Source of the DNA: Cornus controversa
Taxonomy: Eukaryota > Streptophyta > Magnoliopsida > Cornales > Cornaceae
DNA length: 64,000 nucleotides
Assembly (NCBI GenBank): GCA_026545225.1
Contig: CM048845.1
Coordinates: 103,598,033 to 103,662,032, forward strand
Direction: 5' to 3'
Shown here: piece after piece, positions 25,301 through 38,603 of the stretch
Layout: every line of letters starts with the position of its first letter
Numbering within the stretch: the stretch's first letter is position 1
Program-made: the position numbers and the translations under genes
The notes under the pieces: model-generated
Databases searched by the model: none
Told to the model about the DNA's origin: nothing
Seen by the model: the letters and a program-made list of their open reading frames with translations, nothing else

Positions 25301-27277
25301 GTCAATCGCTACCAATTTCTTTATTTGTTGGACTAGGGTAAAGATTTGACCCTGTCCCACCTCTAGGTTCAGTATTTGAACAATCTCATCCACCTGTTCC
25401 ACTCCATGGTCGCCTCTTCCACGACCAGCATCACCTTGTCGACCACATCCTCTACTAGTTCCAGACATCCTATTTTCCATTATAGGATGTTAATATCATT
25501 AGTCAAACAACTAATTATGCCTAACCTCGGAGCATGGTAAGGAAACAGATAGGATAATCAATACGTCTCATACAACTTCTATCTTAAATATCACTTCCAC
25601 TAGCCTGGTAACTTATAACCTAGGCTCTGATACCAAGCTGTCACGCGTTTAAATTTAAATACCTGAAACTCTAGTCCAGTACTTGAATTTGGTGCGCGAC
25701 TTGAAATACAACATCCATCTTACCATACATTCATCCAAAATCTTACATATTACAAATCAAATATGATCATCTACATCATCTATTACAAAAACTTCATCTA
25801 GAGACCCCTATCCCTCATCTTGAGAGCCAACTATGTACAACAAAAGATAATTACATGCTAAGAAATTTACATGTCAATGGCCTCCATTGTCCTGTACCGC
25901 GCTTCCATTCACTTGGTACCTAAAAATAAAATTGGGTGAGCTCAACAAGCTCAGTAAGAACTGCAAAACACTATCATTACTCAATAAATTGATCTTGCCT
26001 TAAATTCCTATATATAAGGACACGTACAACAATCTTTGTTGATTACATTCATAACTTTTTCTTATGATAATTAAACCCTAGTTAATTATCATATCCACAA
26101 TTTCTTTCACACACACATTTTTCTTATGATAATTAAACTCTAGTTAATTATCATATCCACAATTTATTTCACACACAAGAACTGTATTCTTAACAATTTC
26201 TTATTAAGCTAATCATCCAGATTAACTTAATATAATCTCACATGAGCCCCAGGCTCCCCTCAATAAATTACATTATTAACAAATGGTGCGCATCACATAG
26301 TCCCGGACTAAGGAAGCTCGTACATGTTGTTGGGCTTGTACGTCTACTCACCCAGATGGTCCCGGACCACGTCCACACAATAAGGGCACGCTTCACCCAA
26401 TGGCCATAACAAATGGGTAGTGCACACCCCATAGGTAAGTCCCTACCAATACCTCATAAATTCTTTAAGAATTTTAACACGTTTTCAAGATTTTAAGCTT
26501 TAGGAATTTACTAAATGCTTTTGACATTTAATAAATCAAATCATTCTCTTAATGTAATCACTAATCACATTAATTAAACACTTTAAGATTTCACCACTTA
26601 AGTCTTTTCTAACTTAATTATTCTAGCATAATTAAGTTCATTATGCCAAAATATACCACTCTAAGATTTTTCGCAATTTTTAGAGTTTAAAGAATATTTT
26701 TCCCTAATTCACTCTAAATAAAAGGAAACAAGCGTTCTTTACCAACATAAAAATCTTTTATAATTTATTAAATATTTTTCACATTTAATAAATTAAATGA
26801 GCGAATTGTGTGCCTTCATAAAGCTTAAAACGTCGCTAACCGAATCTTTAACTCTTAGAACCAATTATTCCTACATAACAAGCTCTGTTATGCATAAACA
26901 ATTGATTTCATAAATTTACATAATTTATGGAGCATTCAAGAATTTATCCCTAGAACTAACTATTTTAGCATAATTAGTCCTATTATGCATAAACGTAGAA
27001 TTTCAGAAATTAAATGTATATTATGGAGCATAAAAAAACATTCTTCTCAAAATTCTAATTTCAACCAAAAAAGAAATTCTTTAAGTTTCTTTTAAATGAC
27101 CTTGGGCATATTCTTAATTGTGGCCCAGTCCAAAATCAAGCCACCATTTATATCTTTTTAAATGATGTCGGGCCAATTTATAATTTCTGGCCTAGTCCAA
27201 TTCACCAAGCCAAAGTCAATTGTATAGGCCCATCGTCAAAGCTACTACTGCCTAGGCCCAAATTTCAAGTCCAATTA

Positions 27278-29001
27278 GATGAAAGAAAGATTAAAATACT
27301 TCTTGATATGATTAACTTAATGTCGCATTTGAGAACTTGTGGGGGGAAGCAATGCTCACTGCATGCTTTATAATCAATCGAGTAATTGTGAGTAATAATA
27401 ATAGAACTCCATATGTGATATGGAAACATATAACTCCTAATCTAAAAAATTCTAAAACTGTGGGGGGTGTTAACCAAAAATGTCATACTTGAACCTAACA
27501 GAGAAAAGATAGATTCTAAAACTATGACACCGAAAATATTTTTTAGAGTAGACCCAAACTAATTTATTTTGTTTATTTATTTTTTTGATGTGACATAAAT
27601 AGAAAAGTGTAAAATTGTGGAATGGGTGAATTTTTTTATTTTATTTGTTTTCCTTATCATTCTTGAATACACTTGTAAAGGTATTTATTATAAAAAATTT
27701 ATTACATCTAATAGATGCATTACATGATTCAGCATAGGTGTTGAAATGACACGTGGAGGCGTCGACACTATAAAGAAAATACAAAGAAAACAAATATAAG
27801 GAGGCATGTATATGGACCAATGGTCCTTGAATTTCTAGGAGTGTAGTCCTAGATATGTCGAGGGGGATGGGCCTAAGCCCATAAGGGAGTCATCTATGGA
27901 GGTAACCCGTCCTTTGTGATTGGAGATCCCATGAAGAAGCTTCAACGGGTAGAAACAATCCGCATTGCATGACTCTTATATAGCACTGTTGTATTATGAA
28001 GTTTCTCACGAAGATTCTCTCCTACCCATCCCTATGGCATAGTGCCGTGTTATGTGATGTTAGGAAGGGCATTGCCCTGAATAAATCCAAGGTGAGAATA
28101 CTCTCGCAGGATATAGGTCACATATATCCTTAGAGGATTCACCTAAATGAGAGATGTCGTGAGGCCGCGACTATAAGAATTGGGCTCTTCTTTAAAAACT
28201 CTCATGAGAAGCAAGATACACGCGCATGGCCATTATTAGCGCTACCCCACGCACCTTGCCTATAGTCAATACTATGTGTGTGACATATTGAAGTTTAGTT
28301 CAAGGGGTCGAGTTTAAGACTAGTCTCTCAAATCCCTCAAATGAAAATTGTTGACACTAAGTGCAAGTTCAAGTCTGAAAGACTCTTACACCTATTGCAT
28401 GGTATTATATTGCCCTTACATATTATTTATTATTTATTTTAAGAAGTTTTTAAAATTTTATGGGGGACTGTTAGGGAACTTTTTAAAACTTGAATAAGTT
28501 ATTTTTATTTCATTTGAGGCCTAGTAATCGCGATTCGCGAGCCACGTTACATGATCCCCTAAAGTAGGTCATGACGTTAGGCATGAACGTGTATAAAATT
28601 TAGGTCTCCCAGCAGATTGCATAGCGAAAAAGTGTTCGTTCTTTCTGCTACTATAATTACTTCTATTACATTTTACATGTTTTACATTTATATATATTAT
28701 GAGCAATTCGACACAAACGTGCCTGGAGAATTCCACTGGTGGATTAGGGTTGTATCTTGGAGTTGCATAAGACCACTCATCCATGCACGTAGGGAGGCTT
28801 TGCAGCTTTAGGACAACGTTTTCCGTGAATCCTTATCCAGGTCAATCGTTTCCAATATCTTACTTCTGTCATAAATTTGTTGTTTCATATATTACCACTA
28901 TGAATTATTGTATTCTTGTTATACTCTGGATGTTATATATATATATAAATATATATATTTGGTATCCATCGATTTACATATTCGCATTATTAGTTCTAAC
29001 A
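27278..29001 (+). mobile_element. 3' part of a Ty1/copia element with its 3' LTR
   Basis: A plus-strand copia integrase fragment lies at about 27330-27470 (GEAMLTACFIINRV then TPYVIWK). A non-coding region of about 0.9 kb follows (27560-28460, no gene seen). A polypurine tract (TATGGGGGA, about 28460-28467) leads to a 533-bp LTR at 28469-29001, which starts TGTTAGGGAAC and ends AGTTCTAACA. The 5' part of the element is missing because the left edge is fused directly to the truncated gypsy LTR at 27277. It is broken. The LTR end abuts the LTR of the next copia element at 29002, which indicates insertion into that LTR. Confidence 0.7.
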
Positions 29002-29322
29002 AGGTAGTACTTTGATATCCAAATAGGATGACAGTACGGCTGTATTACTAGAATCCTTGAACTTCAATATCTAGACCCTGATGATAATATTGAACTTTAA
29101 CTAGACTCTAATAATAATATTGTAATATTTCTTGAAACCTTCTAATCTCTTCAATCCTTATGTCTCAAAGTGATGGAACAGAGGCTTTTTGAAAACCATA
29201 CGAGACTTTAATTGTTTTGAGATTAGTGACCCAAGTTTTTTATTTACCGTCTATACCTCTCCCATCAAGAGGCAGTTAAGAAACCACCCATTACCACAGT
29301 GTAGAGTTTGTAGGAGAGTTAC

Positions 29323-32067
29323 TAACACACCCCAACCCAATTTATATCATAATACAACAAAGTGAACAAGTGAAGTATATTTAACCATCTTCATTAACAT
29401 CAAACATAATTGACATTAATCCACATCAGAGTGCATATTTAATAATCTACAAATACAAACAAATCACAAGCTTATATTACAAGTAGTCACAATCACAACA
29501 TATTTCATTATCAGTTTACCATAAAACTCATCTACAATAATTACATGTTAGACAAAACACTCCCTCCTCCTCATTTCCCAATCCAATTCCCAAGATTCTA
29601 GACTCGGCAGTGGCTACAAAACCTTTAACCTGAAAAAATATATATATATATATAACAAAAGTGAGTCTAAATCACAGTGAATGTAACACTACTACATCAA
29701 AATAATAACCATGGATATCATCTGATAACTTCAACCTATATAGATATTATAATTTTTTGCTCTCCTTCTTGACCAGAGTATGGAACTTATATAACTTCAT
29801 GCCTTATAGGCATCTTCATACTTTATAAGCATCTTCATACCATATAGGTATCTTCACGTCATATAGACATTTTCAATACTTCAGTGTATACATTCAAATA
29901 AGAAACTTCTAGTGGAAGCACTCACCTTGGGTATCTTTCAACTTGTTTACTTATCCTGTTGTTGTTGATGTTATAGTTCTTCCTCCTTGCCTATACAACA
30001 TTATACTCACATCATATAGATTTCTAAATATAATTAGACAACAATCATCACAAAATTCGTTCATACAAACTTGAAGGATCAATTATGATAATCATTAAAT
30101 ACAAGCTCATTGAAATATTTTGTCAAACACACTGTAAGCAAGAATATCAAGCTCATCTTTTACATTACTTTACAAGTATACATTGCTGCACCACATTCCA
30201 AATCAATCCTAATATAATGAAGTACTCTAATTATACCACACATTTCAAGTATTCAATCTAACACCTTCACACTTGCAATTTCAAGGATATATTTTCTTCC
30301 ATACATGTTGTCCATATTTTCACTCCAAATGAAGGACTTTTTGACATCCAATTGGCCTACAAATTTTATAGTAGATAGGAAACATATTTAAGAACATCAT
30401 ACTAAAATTAGAGCATGATTAAATGGTTAGTTTTTTTATAGAGAAGTAAAACAATGGACTGACAGTCCGTGTTTTTTACCAAACTTCAACGATTAAACTA
30501 TTTCAATTCATAAAGAACTTGGAATACCCCGCTCCAACACATGGTATGATATTGTTCGCTTTGGGCCTAAGCCCGCACGATTTTGCTCTTGGGTTTTACC
30601 CTAAAATGCCTCATACCATTTGAAGAGAACATACTACATATAAGCACATCCCCTTTTCCATACCTAGGCGATGTGGGATTGAGCACCTTGTACCCTGTCA
30701 GTGTGGTAACTCAGCCCAGTGTCTGTCTATGCACCCGCCCACTCACACCCGTCCACAAGGGTTACTACAATCCACCCCCCTACGAGGCCCGACGTCCTCG
30801 TCGGCACACTTCTGGCTGGGTTCAGGCTCTGATACCAACTATAATACCCCGCTCCAACACATGGTATGATATTGTCCGCTTTGGGCCTAAGCCCGTATAG
30901 TTTTGCTCTTGGATTTTATCCTAAAAGGCCTCATACCATTTGAAGAGAACATACTACATATAAGCACATCTCCTTTTTTACACCCAGGCGATGTGGGATT
31001 GAGTACCCTGTACTCTGTCAGTGTGGTAGCTCAGCCCAGTGTCTGTCTATGCACCCACCCACTCCCACCCATCCACAAGGGTTATTACAGAACTAAGTTC
31101 TGTACCATACATTTCTGAAAAACTCTACCAGTCTACTTTCCAACCCAAAAAACGGAGCTCAAATCTGAATTTTCTACATTATTTTATAGCCATTCTTGTA
31201 AGGTGACTTCAAGCTGTCTGCAAAGCTCGTTTTTCATGTTTTTCACTTCTTTGTCATGCAAACTCATATATAGTACTTCTAGCTCCTACTAATCATCATA
31301 GAATATGTTTATAACTTGATTTCTTTCATTTTATACCAACAAAATGCAATCAAAATCATAATAATGAACTTTACCATTCACATAGTATCACATTTTTTCT
31401 CTACACACACACATACAAGCATATATGATGATTTCATGTATTCCTTCAATGATTTTTTATGAAAAAATCATGTGTATGAATTATAACCAACATAAAACAT
31501 GAAAGCTAATGAATCATAGAACTTACAAGTATTTCACTTGAGTTTTCCTTCTTTTCATTCCTCCTCTTTGCTTAGTCTCCTCTCTCCTAGCTTCTCTACA
31601 AATCTAAGACATTAAAACTTGTTTTGCCAAACAAGGCACAAGGATTGTAGAGATAAGCTCCTCTCCCAATCTGATCTAAATTGATTACTCACCTCTTTGA
31701 CACCCAATTTTGACACTTAGCCCCATTTTATATTATTTGCACTTCATTTACTTCAATATTTTAAATTTGCACTTCACCCCCTCAAGTTATTTGCCTTCTA
31801 GCCCTTCTAAATAAGTTCATTTCCCACAAGCACCTCACTAACTCTAAATTAATATTTAGATATACTAAAACATATCTCCTAATTCATACCTTACAATGGT
31901 TAATACCTACTAAGATGCATAAAATAAACTTCAAACTACAACCTACACTAGGCATGCTACATGTTACCTCCTCAATTTAATGTACATATAAAATGTTTAT
32001 ATATAATTCATGTTTATTCCAAAATTAAATTATGCTAATAAAAATGATCATGTGTCGGGGTCTTACA
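29323..32067 (-). mobile_element. Large solo LTR inserted in the copia LTR
   Basis: This block of about 2.7 kb starts TGTAAGACCCCGACACATG on the minus strand and ends GGGGTGTGTTA. It is flanked by the 5-bp duplication GTTAC (29318-29322 and 32068-32072). It has no coding sequence or primer site of its own. Without the TRIM inside it, it is about 2.17 kb. The paralogous copia LTR (around 38113-38117) reads straight through GTTAC without it. This fits a solo LTR of a long-LTR, gypsy-type element. Confidence 0.8.
30520..31089 (-). mobile_element. Complete TRIM retrotransposon with target duplication
   Basis: Two 250-bp LTRs (30520-30769 and 30840-31089) flank a 70-bp interior. The interior has a primer-binding site for initiator tRNA-Met (TGGTATCAGAGCC on the minus strand, 30825-30837) and a G-rich tract next to the other LTR (30770-30780). 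The 5-bp duplication GAACT lies at 30515-30519 and 31090-31094. TRIMs are small, non-coding and depend on other elements for movement. The LTRs differ at a modest number of positions. I did not assign a named family. Confidence 0.92.
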
Positions 32068-33327
32068 GTTACAGTAACTGAACAGTTAATAAATCATCAT
32101 TTACCATCTTGTAGCGGTAACTGATGTGGCATATGGGCCACCAATAAAATAAAAACCGTCTAACATTCTCCCACTTGGCACATATGCCACATATGTCTTG
32201 CTAGAAGACACTTTCTCCCACTTGGCCCATATAAAAAATAAACTTAATGGGTGGTTAAACTACTTATATCTGGCCATAAATAACCCATTTCAATTGGTCA
32301 ATATCACTATGCTCAATTAAGAGTAGTCAATGCATGAATCATGATGGAAAATACTTTATATAGAAGTTTCCCCTTCCATGTATTACAATGTCATTTTCTA
32401 TCTCTTAATGAGTGCCTTATATAGTATGTAATCCTTATGAATGAGCTACCAAATGCTCATTCGGGTCTAACATTATGTCCGAAAGGACCATCTGTCATTC
32501 TCAAACTTTATGTATACAACCAAATGAAGACAAAAAATTATAAATTAATTAAGTGCTGCAATACACAATAGTTCAAATATGACCAAATGCACATAATAAT
32601 TAATAACACTTCATTTAAAAGAGACTAAACAGTTCCATATGCATTACGTGATCTTTACACAACTTAGGTGGTAATGCTTTCGTCGTAAGATCTGCTATCA
32701 TCATCTCAGTGTTGATATGCTCAATTATCAGCACCTTATTATGAACACGTTCTCTGACAGCGAAGTACTTGATATCGATGTGTTTACTTCGACTGCCACT
32801 TTTGTTATTCTTAGAGAAGAATATTACAGCAGAATTGTCACAGAAAATTCTCATTGGCTTAGAAATAGAGTCAATAACTCTAAGCCTAGTAATGAAATTT
32901 CGTAATCATATAGCCTGTGATGTTGCCTTAAAACACGCTACAAACTCTGCCTCCATAGTTGAAGAAGTAGTTAAAGACTGCTTTGTGCTTCTCCAAGATA
33001 TTGTTCCTCCCGCTAAAAGGAACACATAACCTAACGTTGACTTTCTAGAGTCAACACGACCAACAAAGTTTGAATCTGAATAACCAATCACCTCCAAATG
33101 ATCGAATCGTCTATAGGTAAGCATGTACTCCTTAGTTCCTTGAAGATAACGTAACACTTTCTTTACAGCTCTCCAATGATCCATGCCTGGATTACATTGA
33201 TATCTACCTAACATGCCAACTATAAATGCTATGTTCGGTCTAGTACAGACTTGGGCCTACATCAAACTTCTAACTGCAGAGGCATAAGGAATGTTTTTCA
33301 TCTATTCCCTTTCTAGATCATTTTTTG

Positions 33328-33577
33328 TGTAGTAACCCTTGTGGACGGGTGCGAGTGGGTGGGTGCGAAGATAAACACTAGGCTGAGCTACCACACTGAC
33401 AGGGTACAGGGTGCTCAATCCCACATCGTCTGGGTATGAAAAAGGGGATGTGCTTATATGTAGTATGTTCTCTTCAAATGGTATGAGGCCTTTTGGGGTA
33501 AAAGCCAAGAGCAAAACCGTGCAGGCTTAGGCCCAAAGCGAACAATATCATACCATGTGTTGGAGTGGGGTATTACA
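33328..33577 (+). mobile_element. TRIM solo LTR in opposite orientation (copy 4 of the LTR)
   Basis: This 250-bp LTR begins TGTAGTAACCCTTGTGG and ends GGGGTATTACA. It is the reverse complement of the LTRs at 30520-31089 and interrupts the copia pol region. Flanking TTTTG and TCTTG may be a one-base-diverged target duplication. Confidence 0.85.
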
Positions 33578-36500
33578 TCTTGGACATTGATTTAGATTGA
33601 ATTTGTCACCTTTGACAAAAAGTGCTACACCAGATGTACAATTTTACATTCTAAATCTCTTCAATACTTTGTTTATGTAAGCTTTTTGAGACAATCCTAA
33701 TGTCCCTTAAGATCTGTCTCTGTGAATCTATATGCCAATAACATAAGAGGCTTTCATATCTTTCATATCAAAGTTTTGAGACAGAAACATTTTTGTTTCT
33801 TGTAGCAAACCTAAGTCATTACTGGAAAGTAGAATGTCATCTACATATAAGACTAGAAAAATAAATTTGCTCCCACTGATCTTGAGGTATATACAATGAT
33901 TAATCGTATTCTCTTCAAAACCAAAAGAAGATTTCACATTGTGAAACTTTATATACCATTGGTGGGAAGCTTATTTCAGTCCATATATGGATTTCTTTAG
34001 TCTATAAACCAAGGGAATTTCTTTATCTAAACCAAATCCTTCAGTTTGAGTCATGTAAACCTCTTCCTCTAAATCTCTATTGAGAAATGCCGTTTTCACA
34101 TCCATTTGATATAGCTCTAAGTCATAATAAGCTACTAATGTCATGATTATTCTAAATGAGTCCTTCTTTGAAACTGGAGAGAATGTTTCATGGTAATCTA
34201 TGCCTTCCTTTTGAGTAAATCATTTGGCTACATGTCTAGCTTTATATATTTTTATATTACCATTTGAATCCTTTTTGGTCCTATAGACCCATTTACAGCC
34301 AATGGCCTTGACTCTTTTAGGTAATTCGACAAGATCCCAAACTTCATTGCTAGCCATAGAATTCATCTCATCCTTCATAGCATCATACCAAAATATGGAT
34401 TTATCACCACTCATGGCTTGTGAAAATGTAATCGGATCATTCTCAATATCAATGTTACAGTCAGATTATTGTAAGTACACCAAATAATCTGAAAAAATTA
34501 CAGTTTTTCTTTCTCTAGAAGATCTTCTTAATGGGATATCAACATTCTCATTTTGAGATTGTTGAATATCACCCTCCATGACAATTGGTTCTTCATTGAG
34601 TGACAAGGTTTGAATTCGTTGTTCTTCCTCAATGATATTTTGTGGAACATCTTGAAAAATAACAAACTTAGATGTAATTATAGGTGTAGGTACTGGATCC
34701 TGCATTTCCTCAAAGGTTAAACTTTGAGTTTGTGCACTCCCACTAATGTTGCCATCCTCTAGAAATTTTGCATTTCTTGCTTTAGCTATTTTCATATTAT
34801 GGGTAGGATAATAAAACTTATACCCCTTGGATTGATCTGCATAGCTAATGAAAAAATCACTAACTGTTCCTGAATCCAATTTTCTCTCTTGTGGATTATA
34901 CAGTCTAACCTCAACTGGACAACCCCAAATGTGTACATGCTTTAAACTTGGTTTCCAACCATTCCACAACTAAAAGGAGTTTTAGGAACTACTTTAGTGG
35001 GAACCCTATTTAAGATGTATACAACGATTTTTAAGGTCTCACTCCACAAAAATAATGGAAGATTTGAGTTGCTAAGCATACTCCTTACCATGTCCATACC
35101 AGTACAATTTCTTCTTTCAACTACACCATTCTGATATGTTGAGCTAAACATCGTATACTGTGCAACAATTCCATGTTCCTCAAGGAATTTTGCAAATGAA
35201 CCCGACTTTTGTCCTATTCCCGTGTACTTGCAATAGTATTCCCTATCTCTATCTGATCTCATAATTTTAATTACTTTATCTGTTTATTTTTCTACTTCCA
35301 CCTTATAGGCCATAAAAGCATTTAATGTTTCAGCCTTCTCAAATAGAAGATAGAGATACATATATCGTGTGTGATCATCAATAAAGGTGATGAAATATTT
35401 CTTACCATTTAGACATGGTGTAGGAAAAGGTCCACAAATGTCATTATGTATGATTTTTAAAGTGTTAGAACTCCTCCTAGCACCCTTCTTGGTCTTGTTA
35501 GTCTATTTGCCCTTAATACAATCCACACAAGTACTAAAGTCAGAGAAATCAAGAGTCTGGAGGACCCTTCATTCACTAACCTCTTAAGTTTCTCTACGAA
35601 GATATGCTCCAATCTCCTATGCCACAACATAGAGGATGTTTAATTCATAATACTCCTTTTTATGCTAATACTTCGGTTGTAGTAAAAAGATTAAAATCAC
35701 AAACTGAATTTAGACATAGTTTATATAAACCACCATCTAAAAGGCCAGTACCAACAGCAACAGAATTTTTAAACAAGGTTACAAAACGGTCACAAAAACT
35801 GAAAGAAAAATTCAAAGATTCAAGTCTGGAAATAAAAATTAAGTTTCTAAAAAATGATGGAATATAAAAGGTCTTTTCCAAGTCTAAAATAAAACCAGTT
35901 TGTAAAACAAGTCTAAAGGTCCGAACAACTTCCACATGTGAACACATCTGGTTTCATGTATAGATGCAACGTTCATTTCCCATTGGATTCCTTTGATTTA
36001 GAAAACCCTGCATAGTATTGGCAACATAGAATGTAGAACCACAATCAATCTACCAAGTATTATTACTAACACAAACCATATTAGATTTATAACATACTAA
36101 TGAGATGAAATTACCTTTCTTTTCAAGCCAAGCTTGAAACTTCTTGCATTCTCTTTTAAAATGTCCTGTCTTTTTGCAAAAAAAGTACCTGATGGAGTCT
36201 TTATTGCCAGATTTGATAACTGACAGTTTCTTATTTTCTTATTGTTAGAAGAACTCTCCCCTTTATGCCTATTCTTTCCTTCCTTTTGTATGAGAGACTA
36301 GATGGACACTTTCTAGACCCTCTTGCTTCAACCTCCCTTCCTATAGAACACACATGATCAGTAACTCATTAATTGACCATTTATCTTTATGTGTGTTATA
36401 AGAAATCTTAAATGGTCCAAATTGATGTGGAAGAGAGTTGAGTATGAAATGGACAAGAAAGGACTCTGTAATCTCAATCTCAAGAGAATTTAGTTGTGTT

Positions 36501-38183
36501 GCAATGTCTCTCATTCTCATGATGTGCTCACGCACTCCTGAAGTACCATTGTATTTCATTGATGATAATTCTTTCATTAGGGAACTCACTAGAGCCTTAT
36601 AGGAACATGCAAATTGTTATTCAATAAATTGAAGATATTCCTTCACTTTAGTACTGTCTGGAACGGATCCCCGAATACTTTTTCTCATATGAGACTTAAT
36701 AAACATCAAACTCAACCGGTTGGATCGCTCCCACCGTTCATATGATGCTTTCTCACCTGGAGTACTAGTTTTAATGGGAAAAGGAGGTTCTTTCACACGG
36801 ATAGCCAAATCGAGATTCATGCATCCTAACATAAGGATAATTTTCTCCTTCCAATCTTTATAATTGTCACCATTCAGAAATGAGATATGTAATGATTCAT
36901 TCGATAAATAGGTAGATGATATAGCTGCAAAAATTAATAAAGCATGCTTATTAACATGTAATGAAAATAATAATATATTGTAAATTCAACTCACTTTAAA
37001 TCTTCCAGAAACAAATCATTGCATCATTGTAACCATCCTGTGGGTAAGAGCTACAACATTAATTTGATTTGTAACAGAATTATTAAATTTAAGATATTGA
37101 AATAGAAAACTCTATATCTCTGAGCATTTAGAATATTTCTAAAACAATATCTCTTCCATATATAATTTCATTGCAATTAACCTCATATATGTGACCTCCC
37201 TGTGGGGCCAAGTCACTTTCCCAATGGTCAATTTTAAAATTTAATGTCATATATATTTTTTAAGATTTACGATGCTTTGACTACTCTAGAATTAGGCAAA
37301 ATGTATTAACTTTATGATGACAGTATTAACAGGCACAAAAAGATAAAATACATTACCCATATATATATATATATATAACATATAACATGTATGTTACTAC
37401 AGACAGTGAACATCTACAATTACTTCACTACAATATCATACATATTTTAAAGAGATCATGAATATCAAAGAATCATGAATATGTATTCTAAAAAGTCATA
37501 TTCTTGTCATGTAGAATTAATAATCACATATAATGCATTTAGATGTAATATATCCTCGCATGTCAATAATATGACTTTAAATCATGTACAGAAATAGCAG
37601 AAACATTATACACTTTTCACATTTTAGGCATAAAAAGATTCATAATATCACATCAATTCAAATCAAAAATCAAACTGGAGTATTTTATGCTCTAATACCA
37701 AATGATAGATAAAACTTACATGCAGAAGAAGATGGAACATACCTCTAGTCATAGTTTTTAAATTTGATGATACCTTCAGAAACACCCAAATGCAAGTGAG
37801 GGGTAGTCCTTCGATATCCAAATAGGATGATAGTACGACAGTGTTACTAAAATCCTTTAACTTCAATATGAAAAGCTGATAAAAATATTGTAATATTTCT
37901 TGAAGCCTTCTAATCTCTCTAATTCTTATGTCTCAAAGTAATGGAACACAGGCTCTCTGAAAATCATACGAGAATTTCATTTGTTGTGAGATTATGGACT
38001 CAAGTTTTTCACTTGCCGTATATACCTCTCCCATCAAGAGGCAGGTAACCAGAAAAAGGGGACAGTTAAAAAACCACCCACTACCACCGTGTAGAGTCTG
38101 TAAAGAGAGTTACGGTAACTTTACCACCATGTAGCGGTAATTGATGTGGCACATGGGCCATCAACAAAATAAACCGTCTACCA

Positions 38184-38603
38184 TAGGCTCGATCCCACAG
38201 ACACTACGTTGTTTTAATGGTTATGATTGAAGATTGGTCCAGTTCAATTCACAAACGATAATTGTTTGTGTGCTTAAGTTACTTGAATTATGAAATGGAG
38301 GTAAAATGTAAAGAGTTTGAGAAAAGGAGAAAGAGGGCTTAAACTTCACCACTAGTCTCATAAACATGTTCATTTCAAAATAAACCGGAGAATGCATCTA
38401 AAAGTGTACAATTGACGCATTTGGCTTGTGGCCTACAATGTCGTTGTCAAGAGGATACATGAACCCTAACTAATAATAGTTCATCTTCGATAAGCATAAT
38501 TTATCTACCTAACTACATTAATTATTTACCTAATTACCTAAGTGTAGTGAAATTATCATCTCTAAGTATGAACTATGAAATTTAAAAATTGACACGTTCA
38601 AAT
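38184..38603. repeat. Dispersed repeat, copy A
   Basis: This sequence, from TCGATCCCACAGACACTACG to GACACGTTCAAATGAAAATA, recurs at about 47188-47615 with modest divergence. It contains no coding region. It lies exactly between the copia LTR end and the start of the second MATE duplication unit, so it may mark the original breakpoint. Confidence 0.75.

Larger units (their letters stand above)
19451..27277 (-). mobile_element. Ty3/gypsy LTR retrotransposon, broken, 5' LTR truncated
   Basis: The element lies on the minus strand. The 3' LTR spans 19451-22905 (about 3.45 kb including an inserted TRIM LTR). It begins TGTAACATCC on the minus strand and follows a purine tract (22906-22918, minus strand). 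The homologous 5' LTR begins at 25639 and is cut off at 27277. The primer-binding site, complementary to initiator tRNA-Met (TGGTATCAGAGCC on the minus strand), is at about 25618-25636. A gag domain (WWQSVIRSVGD...FYVKYFPRAVRDG) lies at 24809-25480. The end of integrase (GPFQIIERIG, FHVSMLRK) lies at about 23060-23470. No reverse transcriptase is recognisable, so it is a broken, non-autonomous relic with several breaks. The two LTRs are very similar by eye (a few percent different), so insertion is fairly recent. The long LTR suggests a Del/Tekay-type lineage, unproven. Confidence 0.85.
29002..38183 (-). mobile_element. Ty1/copia LTR retrotransposon (Tnt1-94-like), broken, host of nested insertions
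   Basis: The element lies on the minus strand. The 5' LTR spans 37703-38183. The primer-binding site (TGGTATTAGAGCA, minus strand) is at about 37688-37700. Gag (UBN2-type) is at 36341-36832 and the zinc-knuckle remnant (CKKTGHFKREC) at about 36130-36190. Pre-integrase and integrase are at 34942-35950, reverse transcriptase (LYVDDILLSSND) at about 33600-34414, and RNase H at 32615-33214. A purine tract (AAGTGGGAGAA) precedes the 3' LTR, whose remaining parts are 29002-29322 and 32068-32165. The 3' LTR is split by a solo LTR (29323-32067) and has lost its outer end to the neighbouring copia element. A TRIM LTR interrupts pol at 33328-33577. The coding region is clearly broken, with roughly ten or more interruptions. 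Confidence 0.88.

Noticed and set aside
25618-25636. TGGTATCAGAGCC as part of a tRNA gene
   Set aside because: It is the primer-binding site next to an LTR. No cloverleaf surrounds it, and the same holds at 30825-30837 and 37688-37700.
30520-31089. TRIM as a Cassandra element carrying 5S rRNA
   Set aside because: I saw no 5S-like promoter or rRNA sequence in the LTR, so the Cassandra label and any rRNA call are unsupported.
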